Assembly: GCA_900766265.1 (NCBI GenBank)
Contig: CAAFUS010000008.1
Location: 8,976-72,975 of the forward strand
DNA: 64,000 nucleotides
Direction: 5' to 3'
From: Pseudomonadaceae bacterium
GTDB taxonomy: Bacteria > Pseudomonadota > Gammaproteobacteria > Pseudomonadales > Pseudomonadaceae
Below the pieces are notes generated by a model, which saw nothing but the letters and a program-made list of their open reading frames with translations, had not been told where the DNA came from and searched no databases. Position numbers and translations under genes: made by a program. This document shows positions 32,611 to 41,712 of this stretch, piece by piece; within the stretch, counting starts at the first letter, position 1; each line of letters starts with the position of its first letter.

Positions 32611-34335
32611 TCAGGGTTTCTCCGAGCCGGTCAGGCGCTGCAGCGTGTCCCGCAGGATGTCGCTGTCGGGTTGCTGTTTCAGGGCATCGGCCCACACGCG
32701 ACGTGCTTCGCGTTGCTTGCCCTGGGCCCAAAGCACCTCGCCCAGGTGGGCGGCCACCTCGTGGTCGGGGTACAGCGACAGTGCGTGGCGCAGCAGGCGT
32801 TCGGCTTCGGCGTAGTTGCCCAGGCGATAGTTCACCCAGCCGAGGCTGTCGAGGATCGCGGGGTCGTCGGGCTTGAGGGCCAGCGCCTGTTCGATGAGCG
32901 TCTTGGCTTCGGCGTGGCGGTCGGTGCGGTCGGTCAGCGTATAGCCCAGCGCGTTGAGCGCGGTAGCGTTTTCCGGGTCGCGCTCGATGATGAAGCGCAG
33001 GTCCTTTTCCAGGGCTGCGAGATCGCCGCGTTTCTCGGCCAGCATGGCGCGCGTGTACAGCAAGTTCAGGTCGTCGGGAAATTCCCTGACCGCCTCGCTC
33101 ATCAGTTGCCAGGCCTGGTCGTGGCGCTTCGCTTCGGACAGGGCTTCCATTTCGATCAGATACAGCTGAATGGCGTAGTCGGGTTGCGCGTTGCGCGCCT
33201 CGGCAAGCAGCTGCGTGGCCTGCGCGTCGCGACCATTTTGGAACAGCAGTTGGGTCTGCAGCAGCTTCGCAGGCAGGTAGTCGCTGCCCGGTCCGACCTG
33301 AGCGAATGCGGCGAGCGCCTCGTCGGTCTCGCCCAATGCCTGGCGGGCGCGGCCGAGGTTGAAGTAGGCCGCATCCACGTGGCTGCCGCGCATGATCAGC
33401 TCTTCCAGATAGACGATCGCCTCGCGCCAGGCTTCGGCCTCCAGGCAGACCAGGGCCATGGAAAAGCGTAGGTCGTCGTCGCCCGGATATTGCTGGACCA
33501 GAGTGGCGAATTCGCTCATTGCCTGGTCGAGGCGTTCGTGTTCGACCAGCATGCGCGCGTAGGTCAGGCGCAGGCGCTTGTCTTCTGGATGTTGCCGCAG
33601 GCTGCGCTCGAGCAGCGGCAGGGCTTCCTTGCCGCGGCCCAGTGCGTGCAGCAACCTGGCGCGCAGCAGGATCGACGGCACCTGCTGCTTGTCGGCCTGC
33701 TGGGATTCGAGCAGCTGGAGCGCCTCTTCGGCTTTGCCGTCCTGCTGCAGCAGCACCGCCTTGCCGAACAATAGTTGCGGATTGCCGGGATTGCGAACCA
33801 GCAGCCGGTCGAAGCTCTGCAGCAGTCCAGCGCGGGTGTCCGGGTCGGTCTCGGCGGCCGAAAGCGCGAGGAAGTCAAAATGCGTGTCGCCTTGGCCCTG
33901 GAGCACCTTCTCCATGAACTCCAGCGACTCCTCATAGCGTCCCGCGCGTGCCAGTTGCACCGCGGCGGCCCGCTGGGCATCGAGGCTGTCGGTGTTGCGC
34001 GCCCAGATCAGTGCGGTGTCGAGCGCCGCCTGCTCGGCGCCGAGGTACTCGGCGATGCGGAAGCCTCGCTCGGCCACGCCCGGGTCCTGGGTGGCGTTGG
34101 CCTGCTGGACGTAATTGCCCAGGGCAATGTCGAAGCGGTTGCGCTGCCCGGCGAGTTCGGCCACCAGCAACGCATAGAGCGACTCGCGGGTGAAGGTTCC
34201 GTAGTGAGCGGGCTCGACCTTGGGCGATTCGAGAGCGGCGTCCTCGACCGGGGCGGTGCTTTCCGAGGTGGGCGGCGCGAAGGTCTGGCAGCCACCGAGA
34301 AGCAGCATGGCGGTAAGGGCGAGGTGTTTGTTCAT
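32611..34335 (-). CDS. tetratricopeptide-repeat lipoprotein
   Basis: 574 residues. A short lipoprotein signal (LLLGGC, lipid Cys near 16) is followed by a proline/threonine-rich linker and then roughly a dozen TPR-like helical repeats to the C-terminus, the last being clear (DPAILDSLGWVNYRLGNYAEAERLLRHALSLYPDHEVAAHLGEVLW, given here only as a region near residues 485-530). It is the first gene of the TPR-lolB-ispE operon and is divergent from hemA. It is probably a periplasmic or outer-membrane scaffold; the partner is unknown. Confidence 0.9.
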   Translation of the reverse strand: MNKHLALTAMLLLGGCQTFAPPTSESTAPVEDAALESPKVEPAHYGTFTRESLYALLVAELAGQRNRFDIALGNYVQQANATQDPGVAERGFRIAEYLGAEQAALDTALIWARNTDSLDAQRAAAVQLARAGRYEESLEFMEKVLQGQGDTHFDFLALSAAETDPDTRAGLLQSFDRLLVRNPGNPQLLFGKAVLLQQDGKAEEALQLLESQQADKQQVPSILLRARLLHALGRGKEALPLLERSLRQHPEDKRLRLTYARMLVEHERLDQAMSEFATLVQQYPGDDDLRFSMALVCLEAEAWREAIVYLEELIMRGSHVDAAYFNLGRARQALGETDEALAAFAQVGPGSDYLPAKLLQTQLLFQNGRDAQATQLLAEARNAQPDYAIQLYLIEMEALSEAKRHDQAWQLMSEAVREFPDDLNLLYTRAMLAEKRGDLAALEKDLRFIIERDPENATALNALGYTLTDRTDRHAEAKTLIEQALALKPDDPAILDSLGWVNYRLGNYAEAERLLRHALSLYPDHEVAAHLGEVLWAQGKQREARRVWADALKQQPDSDILRDTLQRLTGSEKP

Positions 34336-34439
34336 AGGTTCGAATACGGCTGGTCTGCGTTCGCGGCATCATGACACAAGCCTTGGGGCAAGCCCATGGG
34401 CGGCCTGGCAAGGTGGTCGGCTGGGTTCGACAGCAGCTG

Positions 34440-34489
34440 GGACAATTGGCGGCGGTGGTTGTTCTGGATCAGGCGAAGTAGGACAATTG
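34440..34489. repeat. two GGACAATTG direct repeats upstream of hemA
   Basis: GGACAATTG occurs at 34440-34448 and 34481-34489, start to start 41 bp, in the divergent TPR/hemA region. The near four-turn spacing suggests tandem binding of a regulator, but no matching regulator is known to me. Confidence 0.35.
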
Positions 34490-34519
34490 CGGGCTCCGTT
34501 TTTTAGTCAGCGACCCTGC

Positions 34520-35785
34520 ATGCCCTTCATCGCGCTTGGCATCAACCACAAGACCGCCTCGGTGGACGTCCGTGAGCGCGTGGCTTTCACACCCGAGCAG
34601 ACCGTTGAAGCTCTGCAGCAGCTGTGCCGGGTTACGCCTACTCGCGAAGCGGCGATCCTGTCGACCTGCAACCGCAGCGAGCTGTACCTAGAACAGGATC
34701 AGGTCGAGGCCGATGCTGTGTTGGCCTGGCTGGCCAGCTATCACCGCCTCGACCTGGACGATCTCAAGGCCTGCGCCTACGTGCACACCGACGACCAAGC
34801 GGTGCGGCACATGATGCGCGTCGCCGCCGGGCTGGACTCCATGGTCCTCGGCGAGCCGCAGATCCTGGGGCAGATGAAGTCCGCGTATGCCGTGGCGCGG
34901 GAGGCGGGCAGCGTCGGCCCTCTGCTGGGGCGGTTGTTCCAGGCGACCTTCAGCACCGCCAAGACGGTGCGGACCGATACCGCCATTGGCGAGAACCCGG
35001 TCTCCGTGGCCTTTGCCGCGGTCAGCCTGGCGCGGCAGATATTCAGCAACCTCGACCGCAGCCAGGCGCTGCTGATCGGCGCGGGCGAGACCATCACCCT
35101 GGTCGCCCGGCACCTGCATGAGCAGGGCGTCAAGCGCATCGTCGTCGCCAACCGCACGCTGGAGCGCGCCAGCGCCCTGGCCGAGCAGTTCGGCGCCCAT
35201 GCGATCCTGCTGGCTGACATCCCCGACGAGCTGGCCAACAGTGACATCGTCATCAGTTCCACGGCGAGCCAGTTGCCGATCCTCGGCAAAGGGGCGGTCG
35301 AGCAGGCGCTCAAGCGACGCAAGCACAAGCCCATGTTCATGGTGGACATCGCGGTGCCGCGCGACATAGAGCCGCAGGTCGGCGAACTGGACGACGTCTA
35401 CCTCTATACGGTCGACGACCTGCATGAGGTCGTCGCGGAAAACCTCAAGAGTCGCCAGGGCGCCGCGATGGCTGCCGAGGAGCTGGTGGCCGCGGGTACC
35501 GAAGATTTCATGCTGCGGCTGCGTGAGCTGGCTGCGGTGGACGTGCTCAAGGCCTATCGGCAGCAGGCCGAGCGTATCCGGGACGAGGAGCTTTCCCGTG
35601 CGCAGCGGCTGCTGGCCAACGGCGCCTCGGCAGACGAGGTGCTGGCGGCCCTGGCGCGCGGACTCACCAACAAACTGCTGCATGCACCCAGCGTGCAGCT
35701 GAAAAAACTCTCTGCCGAAGGCCGTATCGAGGCCTTGACCATGGCGCAGGAACTCTTCGCTCTCAACGAGAGCCCGGAAAAATGA
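34520..35785 (+). CDS. hemA: glutamyl-tRNA reductase
   Basis: 421 residues; reduces glutamyl-tRNA to glutamate-1-semialdehyde, the first committed step of C5 haem synthesis. The catalytic Cys50 sits in STCNRSE, the GLDSMVLGEPQILGQ signature follows near residues 100-115, and a Rossmann NADPH domain starts at ALLIGAGE. The ATG at 34520 gives the conserved N-terminus MPFIALGINHKT; an upstream 100-codon extension is non-coding. The stop overlaps the prfA start region. Confidence 0.97.
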   Translation: MPFIALGINHKTASVDVRERVAFTPEQTVEALQQLCRVTPTREAAILSTCNRSELYLEQDQVEADAVLAWLASYHRLDLDDLKACAYVHTDDQAVRHMMRVAAGLDSMVLGEPQILGQMKSAYAVAREAGSVGPLLGRLFQATFSTAKTVRTDTAIGENPVSVAFAAVSLARQIFSNLDRSQALLIGAGETITLVARHLHEQGVKRIVVANRTLERASALAEQFGAHAILLADIPDELANSDIVISSTASQLPILGKGAVEQALKRRKHKPMFMVDIAVPRDIEPQVGELDDVYLYTVDDLHEVVAENLKSRQGAAMAAEELVAAGTEDFMLRLRELAAVDVLKAYRQQAERIRDEELSRAQRLLANGASADEVLAALARGLTNKLLHAPSVQLKKLSAEGRIEALTMAQELFALNESPEK

Positions 35786-36867
35786 TGAAAGCTTCGCTGC
35801 TCAACAAGCTCGACACCCTGCAGGATCGTTTCGAGGAACTGACGGCGCTGCTCGGCGATGCCGAGGTGATCAGCGACCAGAACAAGTTTCGCAGCTATTC
35901 CAAGGAATACGCCGAGGTCGAACCGGTCATCGCGGCCTACCGCGAATTGCGCAAGGTGCAAAGCGATCTCGACGGCGCCCAGGCACTGCTTAAGGACAGC
36001 GACCCGGAGGTACGAGAAATGGCCGCCGAGGAGGTCGAGCAGGCACACGAGCGTCTGACCCGACTCGAGCAGGACCTGCAGCGCATGTTGCTGCCCAGGG
36101 ACCCCAACGACGGGCGCAACGTGTTCCTTGAAATCCGCGCCGGCACCGGCGGCGACGAGGCGGCAATCTTTTCCGGCGATCTGTTTCGCATGTATTCGCG
36201 CTACGCCGAGCGGCAGGGCTGGCGCGTCGAGATACTCTCCGAAAGCCTCGGCGAGCATGGCGGCTACAAGGAAGTGATCGCCCGGGTGGAAGGCGACAAC
36301 GTCTATGCCAAGCTCAAGTTCGAGTCCGGAGCCCACCGCGTTCAGCGCGTGCCCGAGACCGAATCTCAGGGTCGTATCCACACCTCGGCCTGCACCGTCG
36401 CGGTGTTGCCCGAGCCGGACGAGCAGGCCGCCATCGAGATCAACCCGGCCGACCTGCGCGTCGACACCTATCGCTCCTCTGGCGCGGGCGGCCAGCACGT
36501 GAACAAGACCGACTCGGCGATCCGCATCACCCACCTGCCCACCGGCATCGTGGTGGAGTGCCAGGAGGAGCGCTCGCAGCACAAGAACCGCGCCAAGGCG
36601 ATGGCCTGGCTGGCGGCCAGACTGCAGGACCAGCAGGACGCCGCCGCGCACAAGGAAATCTCCGACACGCGCAAGCTGCTGGTGGGATCCGGCGATCGCT
36701 CCGAGCGAATCCGTACCTACAATTTCCCCCAGGGCCGGGTGACCGATCACCGCATCAACCTGACCCTGTATTCGCTCAACGAGGTGGTCGGTGGCGCGGT
36801 CGAGCAGGTGATCGAGCCGCTGCTGCTCGAATACCAGGCCGACCAGCTGGCGGCGCTGGGCGATTGA
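35785..36867 (+). CDS. prfA: peptide chain release factor 1
   Basis: 360-residue RF1 that reads UAA and UAG. The GGQ motif, which triggers peptide hydrolysis, is at 235-237 within SSGAGGQHVNKTDSA; the anticodon-like PxT motif region is HRVQRVPETESQGRIHTSA. Two ATGs overlap the hemA stop; the second (35785) gives the conserved start MKASLLNKLD. hemA-prfA-prmC-moeB-murI forms a tightly packed operon, with RF1 and the enzyme that methylates its GGQ glutamine side by side. Confidence 0.97.
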   Translation: MKASLLNKLDTLQDRFEELTALLGDAEVISDQNKFRSYSKEYAEVEPVIAAYRELRKVQSDLDGAQALLKDSDPEVREMAAEEVEQAHERLTRLEQDLQRMLLPRDPNDGRNVFLEIRAGTGGDEAAIFSGDLFRMYSRYAERQGWRVEILSESLGEHGGYKEVIARVEGDNVYAKLKFESGAHRVQRVPETESQGRIHTSACTVAVLPEPDEQAAIEINPADLRVDTYRSSGAGGQHVNKTDSAIRITHLPTGIVVECQEERSQHKNRAKAMAWLAARLQDQQDAAAHKEISDTRKLLVGSGDRSERIRTYNFPQGRVTDHRINLTLYSLNEVVGGAVEQVIEPLLLEYQADQLAALGD

Positions 36868-36936
36868 TGCGGACCGCCGTCGATGCGGTGGTCCGATAAT
36901 GCCGTTGCCATGGATGTTCTGCCTGCCGAATCCGAG

Positions 36937-37812
36937 ATGCCTGTGTCCACCATCGCCGCACTGCTGAAAAACGCCGACCTGCCCGACTCGCCGAGCCCCC
37001 GGGTAGACGGCGAATGGTTGCTGGCCGCTGCCCTCGACAAACCCCTGAGCTACCTGCGCACCTGGCCGGAGCGTGAAGTGCCGGCCGAGGTGGCCGAGCG
37101 TTTTGCCGCGAGCCTGGCGCGCCGGCGGCAGGGCGAGCCGGTCGCCTACATTCTCGGCCGGCAGGGCTTCTGGAGCCTGGAGCTGGACGTCGCACCGGAC
37201 ACGCTGATCCCCCGGCCGGACACCGAGCTACTGGTAGAAACCGCCCTTGGCCTTCTGCACGGGTCCGCGGCCGCCCGGGTGCTGGACCTGGGTACCGGTA
37301 CCGGCGCCATCGCGCTGGCACTGGCCAGCGAGCGTCCCGGCTGGCAGGTGCTGGGGGTGGACCGTGTCGAGTCGGCGGTGGCGCTGGCCGAGCGCAACCG
37401 TCAGCGGCTCGACCTGCGCAACGTACAGTTCATGCGAAGCGATTGGTTCTCCGCGCTGGCCAATGAGCGGTTCGCGCTGATCGCCAGTAACCCCCCCTAT
37501 ATTCCTTCAGGCGATCCGCATCTGACGCAGGGCGATGTGCGCTTCGAGCCGCGCAGCGCGCTGGTGGCCGGGGACGATGGGTTGGACGACATCCGGTTGA
37601 TCGTCGATCAGGCCCCGCGCCACCTAGAGGCCGAAGGCTGGCTGCTGCTCGAGCATGGCTACGATCAGGCCGAGGCGGTGCGCCGGCTGCTGGTCGCCCG
37701 GGGTTTCGATCAGGTACGCAGCCATACGGACCTGGGCGGCAATCCGCGGGTCAGCCTCGGTCGGCTGACGTCGCCTCTGCATGATTCCGAGGAGAACGGC
37801 GATGCTCACTGA
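36937..37812 (+). CDS. prmC: release factor glutamine methyltransferase
   Basis: Methylates the GGQ glutamine of release factors with SAM. From the ATG at 36937 the product is 291 residues. It has an N-terminal helical domain (GEWLLAAALDKPLSYLRTWPE), the SAM-binding VLDLGTGTGAIALALA region near residues 113-128 and the catalytic NPPY at 185-188. Starts at 36883 or 36910 would give 309 or 300 residues; 36937 fits the family length best, but the ribosome binding site is weak for all. The 3' end overlaps moeB by 11 bp. Confidence 0.94.
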   Translation: MPVSTIAALLKNADLPDSPSPRVDGEWLLAAALDKPLSYLRTWPEREVPAEVAERFAASLARRRQGEPVAYILGRQGFWSLELDVAPDTLIPRPDTELLVETALGLLHGSAAARVLDLGTGTGAIALALASERPGWQVLGVDRVESAVALAERNRQRLDLRNVQFMRSDWFSALANERFALIASNPPYIPSGDPHLTQGDVRFEPRSALVAGDDGLDDIRLIVDQAPRHLEAEGWLLLEHGYDQAEAVRRLLVARGFDQVRSHTDLGGNPRVSLGRLTSPLHDSEENGDAH

Positions 37813-38557
37813 TGAGGAACTGCTGCGCTACAGCCGACAGATTTTGCTCAAGCAGGTCGATATCGAGGGGCAGCTCAAACTCAAGGACAGCCGCGTCTTG
37901 ATCGTAGGACTCGGCGGGCTGGGCTCGCCGGTTGCCCTGTACCTGGCCGCCGCTGGTGTGGGCGAGCTGCACCTGGCCGATTTCGATCAGGTCGATCTGA
38001 CCAATCTGCAGCGGCAGATCGCCCATGACACCCCGTCGGTCGGCCTGCACAAGGTCGACTCGGCCATCGGGCGCATCGCCGCACTCAATCCCGAGGTGGT
38101 GACGCTGGGGCATCGGGCCGGACTCGACGCCGACTCGCTGGCAGAGGCGGTGCGGGCGGTCGACCTGGTGCTGGACTGCACCGACAACTTCTCCATTCGC
38201 GAGGCGATCAACCAGGCGTGTGTGGCGGCACGCAAGCCGCTGGTCAGCGGCGCGGCGATCCGATTGGAAGGGCAGCTCTCGGTATTCGATCCGCGGGACG
38301 ATCGCAGTCCCTGCTACCACTGCTTGTACGGCCACGGCAGCGAAGCGGAACTGACCTGCAGCGAGGCTGGCGTGCTCGGCCCGCTGGTGGGGCTGGTCGG
38401 TAGCCTGCAGGCGCTTGAGGCGCTGAAGTTGCTGGCGGGTTTCGGCGAGCCGCTGGTGGGACGCCTGGTGTTGATCGACGGATTCTCCTCGCGGATCCGC
38501 GAGCTGAGCGTCAAGCGCGATCCCGCTTGCCTGGTGTGCGGTGGCCTCGATGGCTAG
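37802..38557 (+). CDS. moeB: molybdopterin-synthase adenylyltransferase
   Basis: 251-residue E1-like enzyme that adenylates the C-terminus of MoaD for molybdopterin synthesis (or a ThiF/HesA-type sulfur carrier). It has the nucleotide-binding GLGGLGSPVALYLAAAG stretch near residues 37-53, the DFDQVDLTNLQRQI segment and four zinc-site cysteines in CYHC and CLVC. The ATG at 37802 lies within the end of prmC. In pseudomonads this gene sits between prmC and murI as here. Confidence 0.93.
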   Translation: MLTDEELLRYSRQILLKQVDIEGQLKLKDSRVLIVGLGGLGSPVALYLAAAGVGELHLADFDQVDLTNLQRQIAHDTPSVGLHKVDSAIGRIAALNPEVVTLGHRAGLDADSLAEAVRAVDLVLDCTDNFSIREAINQACVAARKPLVSGAAIRLEGQLSVFDPRDDRSPCYHCLYGHGSEAELTCSEAGVLGPLVGLVGSLQALEALKLLAGFGEPLVGRLVLIDGFSSRIRELSVKRDPACLVCGGLDG

Positions 38558-39341
38558 TCCCGCGCCCGTGGGCGTATTCGACTCCGGTGTGGGCGGGCTG
38601 TCGGTGCTGCGCGAGATCCGGGCACGGCTGCCGGGCGAGTCGCTGATCTACCTGGCCGACAGCGGTCACGTCCCCTATGGCGAGAAAAGCCAGGCGTTCA
38701 TTCGCGAACGCTGCCAGGGCATTGCGCGCTTCCTTCTCGGGCGCGGCGCCAAGGCACTGGTGGTGGCCTGCAACACGGCCACGGCGGCCGGGATCGTCGA
38801 GCTGCGCGAGCGCTATCCTGAGCTGCCGCTGGTTGGCATGGAGCCTGCCGTCAAGCCTGCCGCACGGGCGACCCGCAGCGGCGTGGTGGGTGTGCTCGCG
38901 ACCACGGGAACTCTGCAGAGCGCCAAGTTCGCCGCTTTGCTAGACCGGTTCGCCAGCGACGTTCGGGTCGTGACCCAGCCCTGTCCGGGGCTGGTCGAGT
39001 GCATCGAAGCCGGTGCGCTGGACGGCGCGCGCACGCGGGAACTGATCGAGCGCTTCGTCGCGCCGCTACTCGAGGCCGGCTGTGACACGCTGATCCTCGG
39101 CTGTACGCACTATCCCTTTATCAAGCCGCTGCTGCGCGAGATACTGCCGCCCGATATCAGCCTGGTCGATACCGGCGAAGCGGTAGCCAGACGGCTCGAG
39201 GCGTTGCTCGACGAAAAAGGCTTGAGAGCGCCGGTTCCTGGGGATGTCGAGTTCTGGACCAGCGGCGAACCACAGTGTCTGGAAAAGGTATTGCCGGTGC
39301 TCTGGGGCGAGGCGGCGCAGGTGTCGTTTTTCTCCGCTTAG
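38550..39341 (+). CDS. murI: glutamate racemase
   Basis: 263 residues; supplies D-glutamate for peptidoglycan. The two catalytic cysteines lie in VVACNTATA and ILGCTHYP, and the N-terminal VGVFDSGVGGLSVLREI motif is intact. The start ATG at 38550 is within the end of moeB; a GTG three codons upstream is also possible. It is the last gene of the hemA-to-murI operon. No clear terminator follows before pagL, 80 bp away. Confidence 0.96.
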   Translation: MASPAPVGVFDSGVGGLSVLREIRARLPGESLIYLADSGHVPYGEKSQAFIRERCQGIARFLLGRGAKALVVACNTATAAGIVELRERYPELPLVGMEPAVKPAARATRSGVVGVLATTGTLQSAKFAALLDRFASDVRVVTQPCPGLVECIEAGALDGARTRELIERFVAPLLEAGCDTLILGCTHYPFIKPLLREILPPDISLVDTGEAVARRLEALLDEKGLRAPVPGDVEFWTSGEPQCLEKVLPVLWGEAAQVSFFSA

Positions 39342-39421
39342 GAACTCCCCGCTGCGCCTGGTTTCTCACTCGAAGTCGATACAAAATAATTCCACTTTTC
39401 CGCGTCGATAAGGATGTTCCG

Positions 39422-39937
39422 ATGAAGAAATTGATCGCCTTGGCTGCGCTGACAGCCTGCTCTCTGGCACCCATGGCTGCCAACGCCATGTCGCTGACAG
39501 CTGCGGTGGGCCAGACCGGCGAATCGACCATGACGTACCGCCTGGGGGTAGAGTTCGACTTCCAGAGAAGCTGGTTCCAGACCAGCGTCGGCCGACTGAC
39601 CGGGTACTGGGACGCCGGCTATACCTACTGGGAAGGTGACGAGACCACCGCGAACCACAGCCTGTCCTTCGCCCCGGTATTCGTTTACGAGTTCGCCGGG
39701 CAGACCGTGCGTCCCTACATCGAAGCGGGCATCGGCGTTGCGCTGTTCGAGAACACCGAGCTGGAAAACAACGACCTGAGCACCAGCTTCCAGTTCGAAG
39801 ACCGCATCGGCCTGGGTCTGCGCTTCAACGGCGGGCACGAGATCGGCGTACGGGCGATCCATTATTCCAACGCGGGCATCAAGAAGCCCAACGACGGCGT
39901 AGAGAGCTACGCCGTGCACTACCGCATGGCGTTCTGA
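39422..39937 (+). CDS. pagL: lipid A 3-O-deacylase PagL
   Basis: 171-residue outer-membrane beta-barrel with a signal peptide (about 1-22, ending ANA). The C-terminal IHYSNAGIKKPNDGVESYAVHY region holds the catalytic His-Ser pair and the downstream Glu of PagL, and the chain ends in Phe, as usual for outer-membrane barrels. PagL removes the 3-position acyl chain from lipid A and so lowers endotoxicity. The start has AAGGATG about 6 nt upstream. It lies in the same position as in P. aeruginosa, after murI. Confidence 0.92.
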   Translation: MKKLIALAALTACSLAPMAANAMSLTAAVGQTGESTMTYRLGVEFDFQRSWFQTSVGRLTGYWDAGYTYWEGDETTANHSLSFAPVFVYEFAGQTVRPYIEAGIGVALFENTELENNDLSTSFQFEDRIGLGLRFNGGHEIGVRAIHYSNAGIKKPNDGVESYAVHYRMAF

Positions 39938-39973
39938 GCCTTGCGGGCGGGTCGCGACGCGATCCGCCCGCGA

Positions 39974-40291
39974 TCAGCGATAGGCGACCAGCAGGTCGCG
40001 GCGCTCCTCCAGGCAATCATGCGAGCCTGTTTCGAATTCCCTGCAGATCCATGGGCGATTGGCGTAGATGGTACAGCGCATGCTGTCGCGGTCCAGCGCC
40101 GCACACCAGCCATCGTCTAGGCGGCGCATGACCTGCCCACCCCAGCGGTCGGTCTCGATATAGCGCTCGGGTACACCGGTTTCGCTGATCAGCATGACCT
40201 CCAGCCGGCAGCAGCAGGCCGCGCATGTCGAGCAGCTGACGGTGGGTTGTTCGGTCGAGAGGTCATGGTGGGGGATCAGCGAGTCGTTCAT
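39974..40291 (-). CDS. YkgJ-family cysteine-cluster protein
   Basis: 105 residues with the YkgJ (CxxCxxCC) cluster: CSTCAACCCRL near residues 20-30, then CAALD...CTIYANRPWICREFETGSHDC, eight or more conserved cysteines that probably bind a metal or Fe-S centre. Function is not established. Convergent with pagL; a GC-rich inverted repeat (GCGGGCGG/CCGCCCGC, 39942-39971) separates the two stop codons and may act as a weak bidirectional terminator. Confidence 0.88.
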   Translation of the reverse strand: MNDSLIPHHDLSTEQPTVSCSTCAACCCRLEVMLISETGVPERYIETDRWGGQVMRRLDDGWCAALDRDSMRCTIYANRPWICREFETGSHDCLEERRDLLVAYR

Positions 40292-40382
40292 CGGCGCAGT
40301 CTAGCGTTCCCCGGCCTCGGGTGCGTGCCGGCGGTCGGGCGACCGCGCGTCCGGCCGCGGCTGCGACTGACGTTTTTGCGGT

Positions 40383-41384
40383 TCAGGTCCAGGCGTGGCT
40401 GGCGATGTGCGCCTGCAACCGTTTTGCCGTTTCCTGGCCGCTGAGCCAGGCGCCTTCGACCCGCCCGGAGGAGCACCAGTCACCGCAGGCATAAAGCCCC
40501 AGATCACCGTCCGACAGTGCGCCCCACTGATGAGCAGCCGCCGGTCTGGCATAGAGCCAGCGATGGGCGATGCTTTCGACCGGCGGCGGCACGGCGCAGC
40601 CGATCATCTCGGCGAATGCGCCATGTAGAGCCTCGATGACGCGTTCTCTGGACAGGTCGAGGTTGTGCCGGCTCCATTCGCTGCTGGCGTGCAGTACCCA
40701 GCTGTCGGGGCTGGAGGCTCGGCCCGGTTTGCTCCGGGTTCGCGCCAGCCAGTCAAGCGGGCTGTCCTGCACGAAGCAGCCGTCGACCGGGGTGTCGAGC
40801 GGCTCTGCAAAACTCAGTGAGACCGACCATGTAGGCTCCATGGTGACGCTGGCCGCCACGCTGGCAAGCTTAGGCGCCGCAGCCAGCAGATTAGTGGCTT
40901 GCGGGGCAGGGGTGGCGATGATGGCGTGGCTGAACGGACCGTGACTGTTGCCGTCGGCATCTTGCAGGTGCCAGTGCTGGTCGCCGCGAAACACCTCGGT
41001 GATGCGGCAGGAAAACTGCACGGGGAGTGCGCCGAGCATGGCGCGGGTGATCGAGCTCATGCGCGGCGTGCCGACCCAGCGCACCTGTTCGTCCGGTGAC
41101 GGGCTCAGGCGGCCCTCGCGGGAGTGGTAAAGGGCAGGCGTCCATTCGGCCGCCCAGCCGCGGGCGCGCCATCGCTGTACCGCTTCGGCGAAGCGCCGGT
41201 CGCGGGCGGTGAAATACTGTGCGCCGAGGTCGAGCGAGCCGCTTTCGCTGCGCTTGCTGGCCATGCGGCCGCCGCTGCCGCGGCTTTTCTCGAACAGTTG
41301 GACGTCAAGGCCTGCCTCGACCAGAGCCTGTGCCGCGGATAGCCCGGCGATGCCGGTGCCGATGATGGCGATGGGGATGCTCAT
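40383..41384 (-). CDS. NAD(P)/FAD-dependent amine-oxidase-like oxidoreductase (renalase-like)
   Basis: 333 residues. The N-terminal FAD-binding motif IAIIGTGIAGLSAAQALVEAG (described as residues 5-25) is followed by EKSRGSGGRMASKR, the second FAD contact of the amine oxidase/renalase group. The C-terminal GLYACGDWCSSGRVEGAWLSG segment closes the FAD site. In pseudomonads such a gene usually lies beside the photolyase gene phr between pagL and hemH; here the oxidoreductase is present but no photolyase gene is. Substrate unknown. Confidence 0.88.
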   Translation of the reverse strand: MSIPIAIIGTGIAGLSAAQALVEAGLDVQLFEKSRGSGGRMASKRSESGSLDLGAQYFTARDRRFAEAVQRWRARGWAAEWTPALYHSREGRLSPSPDEQVRWVGTPRMSSITRAMLGALPVQFSCRITEVFRGDQHWHLQDADGNSHGPFSHAIIATPAPQATNLLAAAPKLASVAASVTMEPTWSVSLSFAEPLDTPVDGCFVQDSPLDWLARTRSKPGRASSPDSWVLHASSEWSRHNLDLSRERVIEALHGAFAEMIGCAVPPPVESIAHRWLYARPAAAHQWGALSDGDLGLYACGDWCSSGRVEGAWLSGQETAKRLQAHIASHAWT

Positions 41385-41712
41385 GGTTACCCTCGTTTCT
41401 TGCAGGTCGGCCGGCAGGCCAGGATGGCAAGCGGGGGCCCGGTTCTCCTGCAGATGGCACCCAGTAAGTAATCAGACCTGAGTTCGGGGTGCAATAACGT
41501 GTTGTCATCTGAACAGACTAAAACGGATGGTTCGCCCGTGGGGTCCTGCTGAGGGGCTGGGGCGGGTTTGCTGACCGATGGTCGTCAGGCGCAACGGCAA
41601 AAAAAACCAATCGGTTCCATCAACGTTTACAAGCGGCACGCCCGGCCCGGGCGTTTTTATAATGGCGGCCATTCACGTTGCCGGTTTGCCGGTTCACTCG
41701 ACAGGATCTGCC
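41385..41712. promoter_or_regulatory. intergenic region between FAD oxidoreductase and hemH
   Basis: 328 bp without a gene. It holds a GC palindrome GCCCGGCCCGGGC (41640-41652) followed by a T-run and a TATAAT box (41658-41663) about 50 bp before hemH. The TATAAT may be the hemH -10 element, but no good -35 box lies 16-18 bp upstream, so an activator may be needed. Confidence 0.4.
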
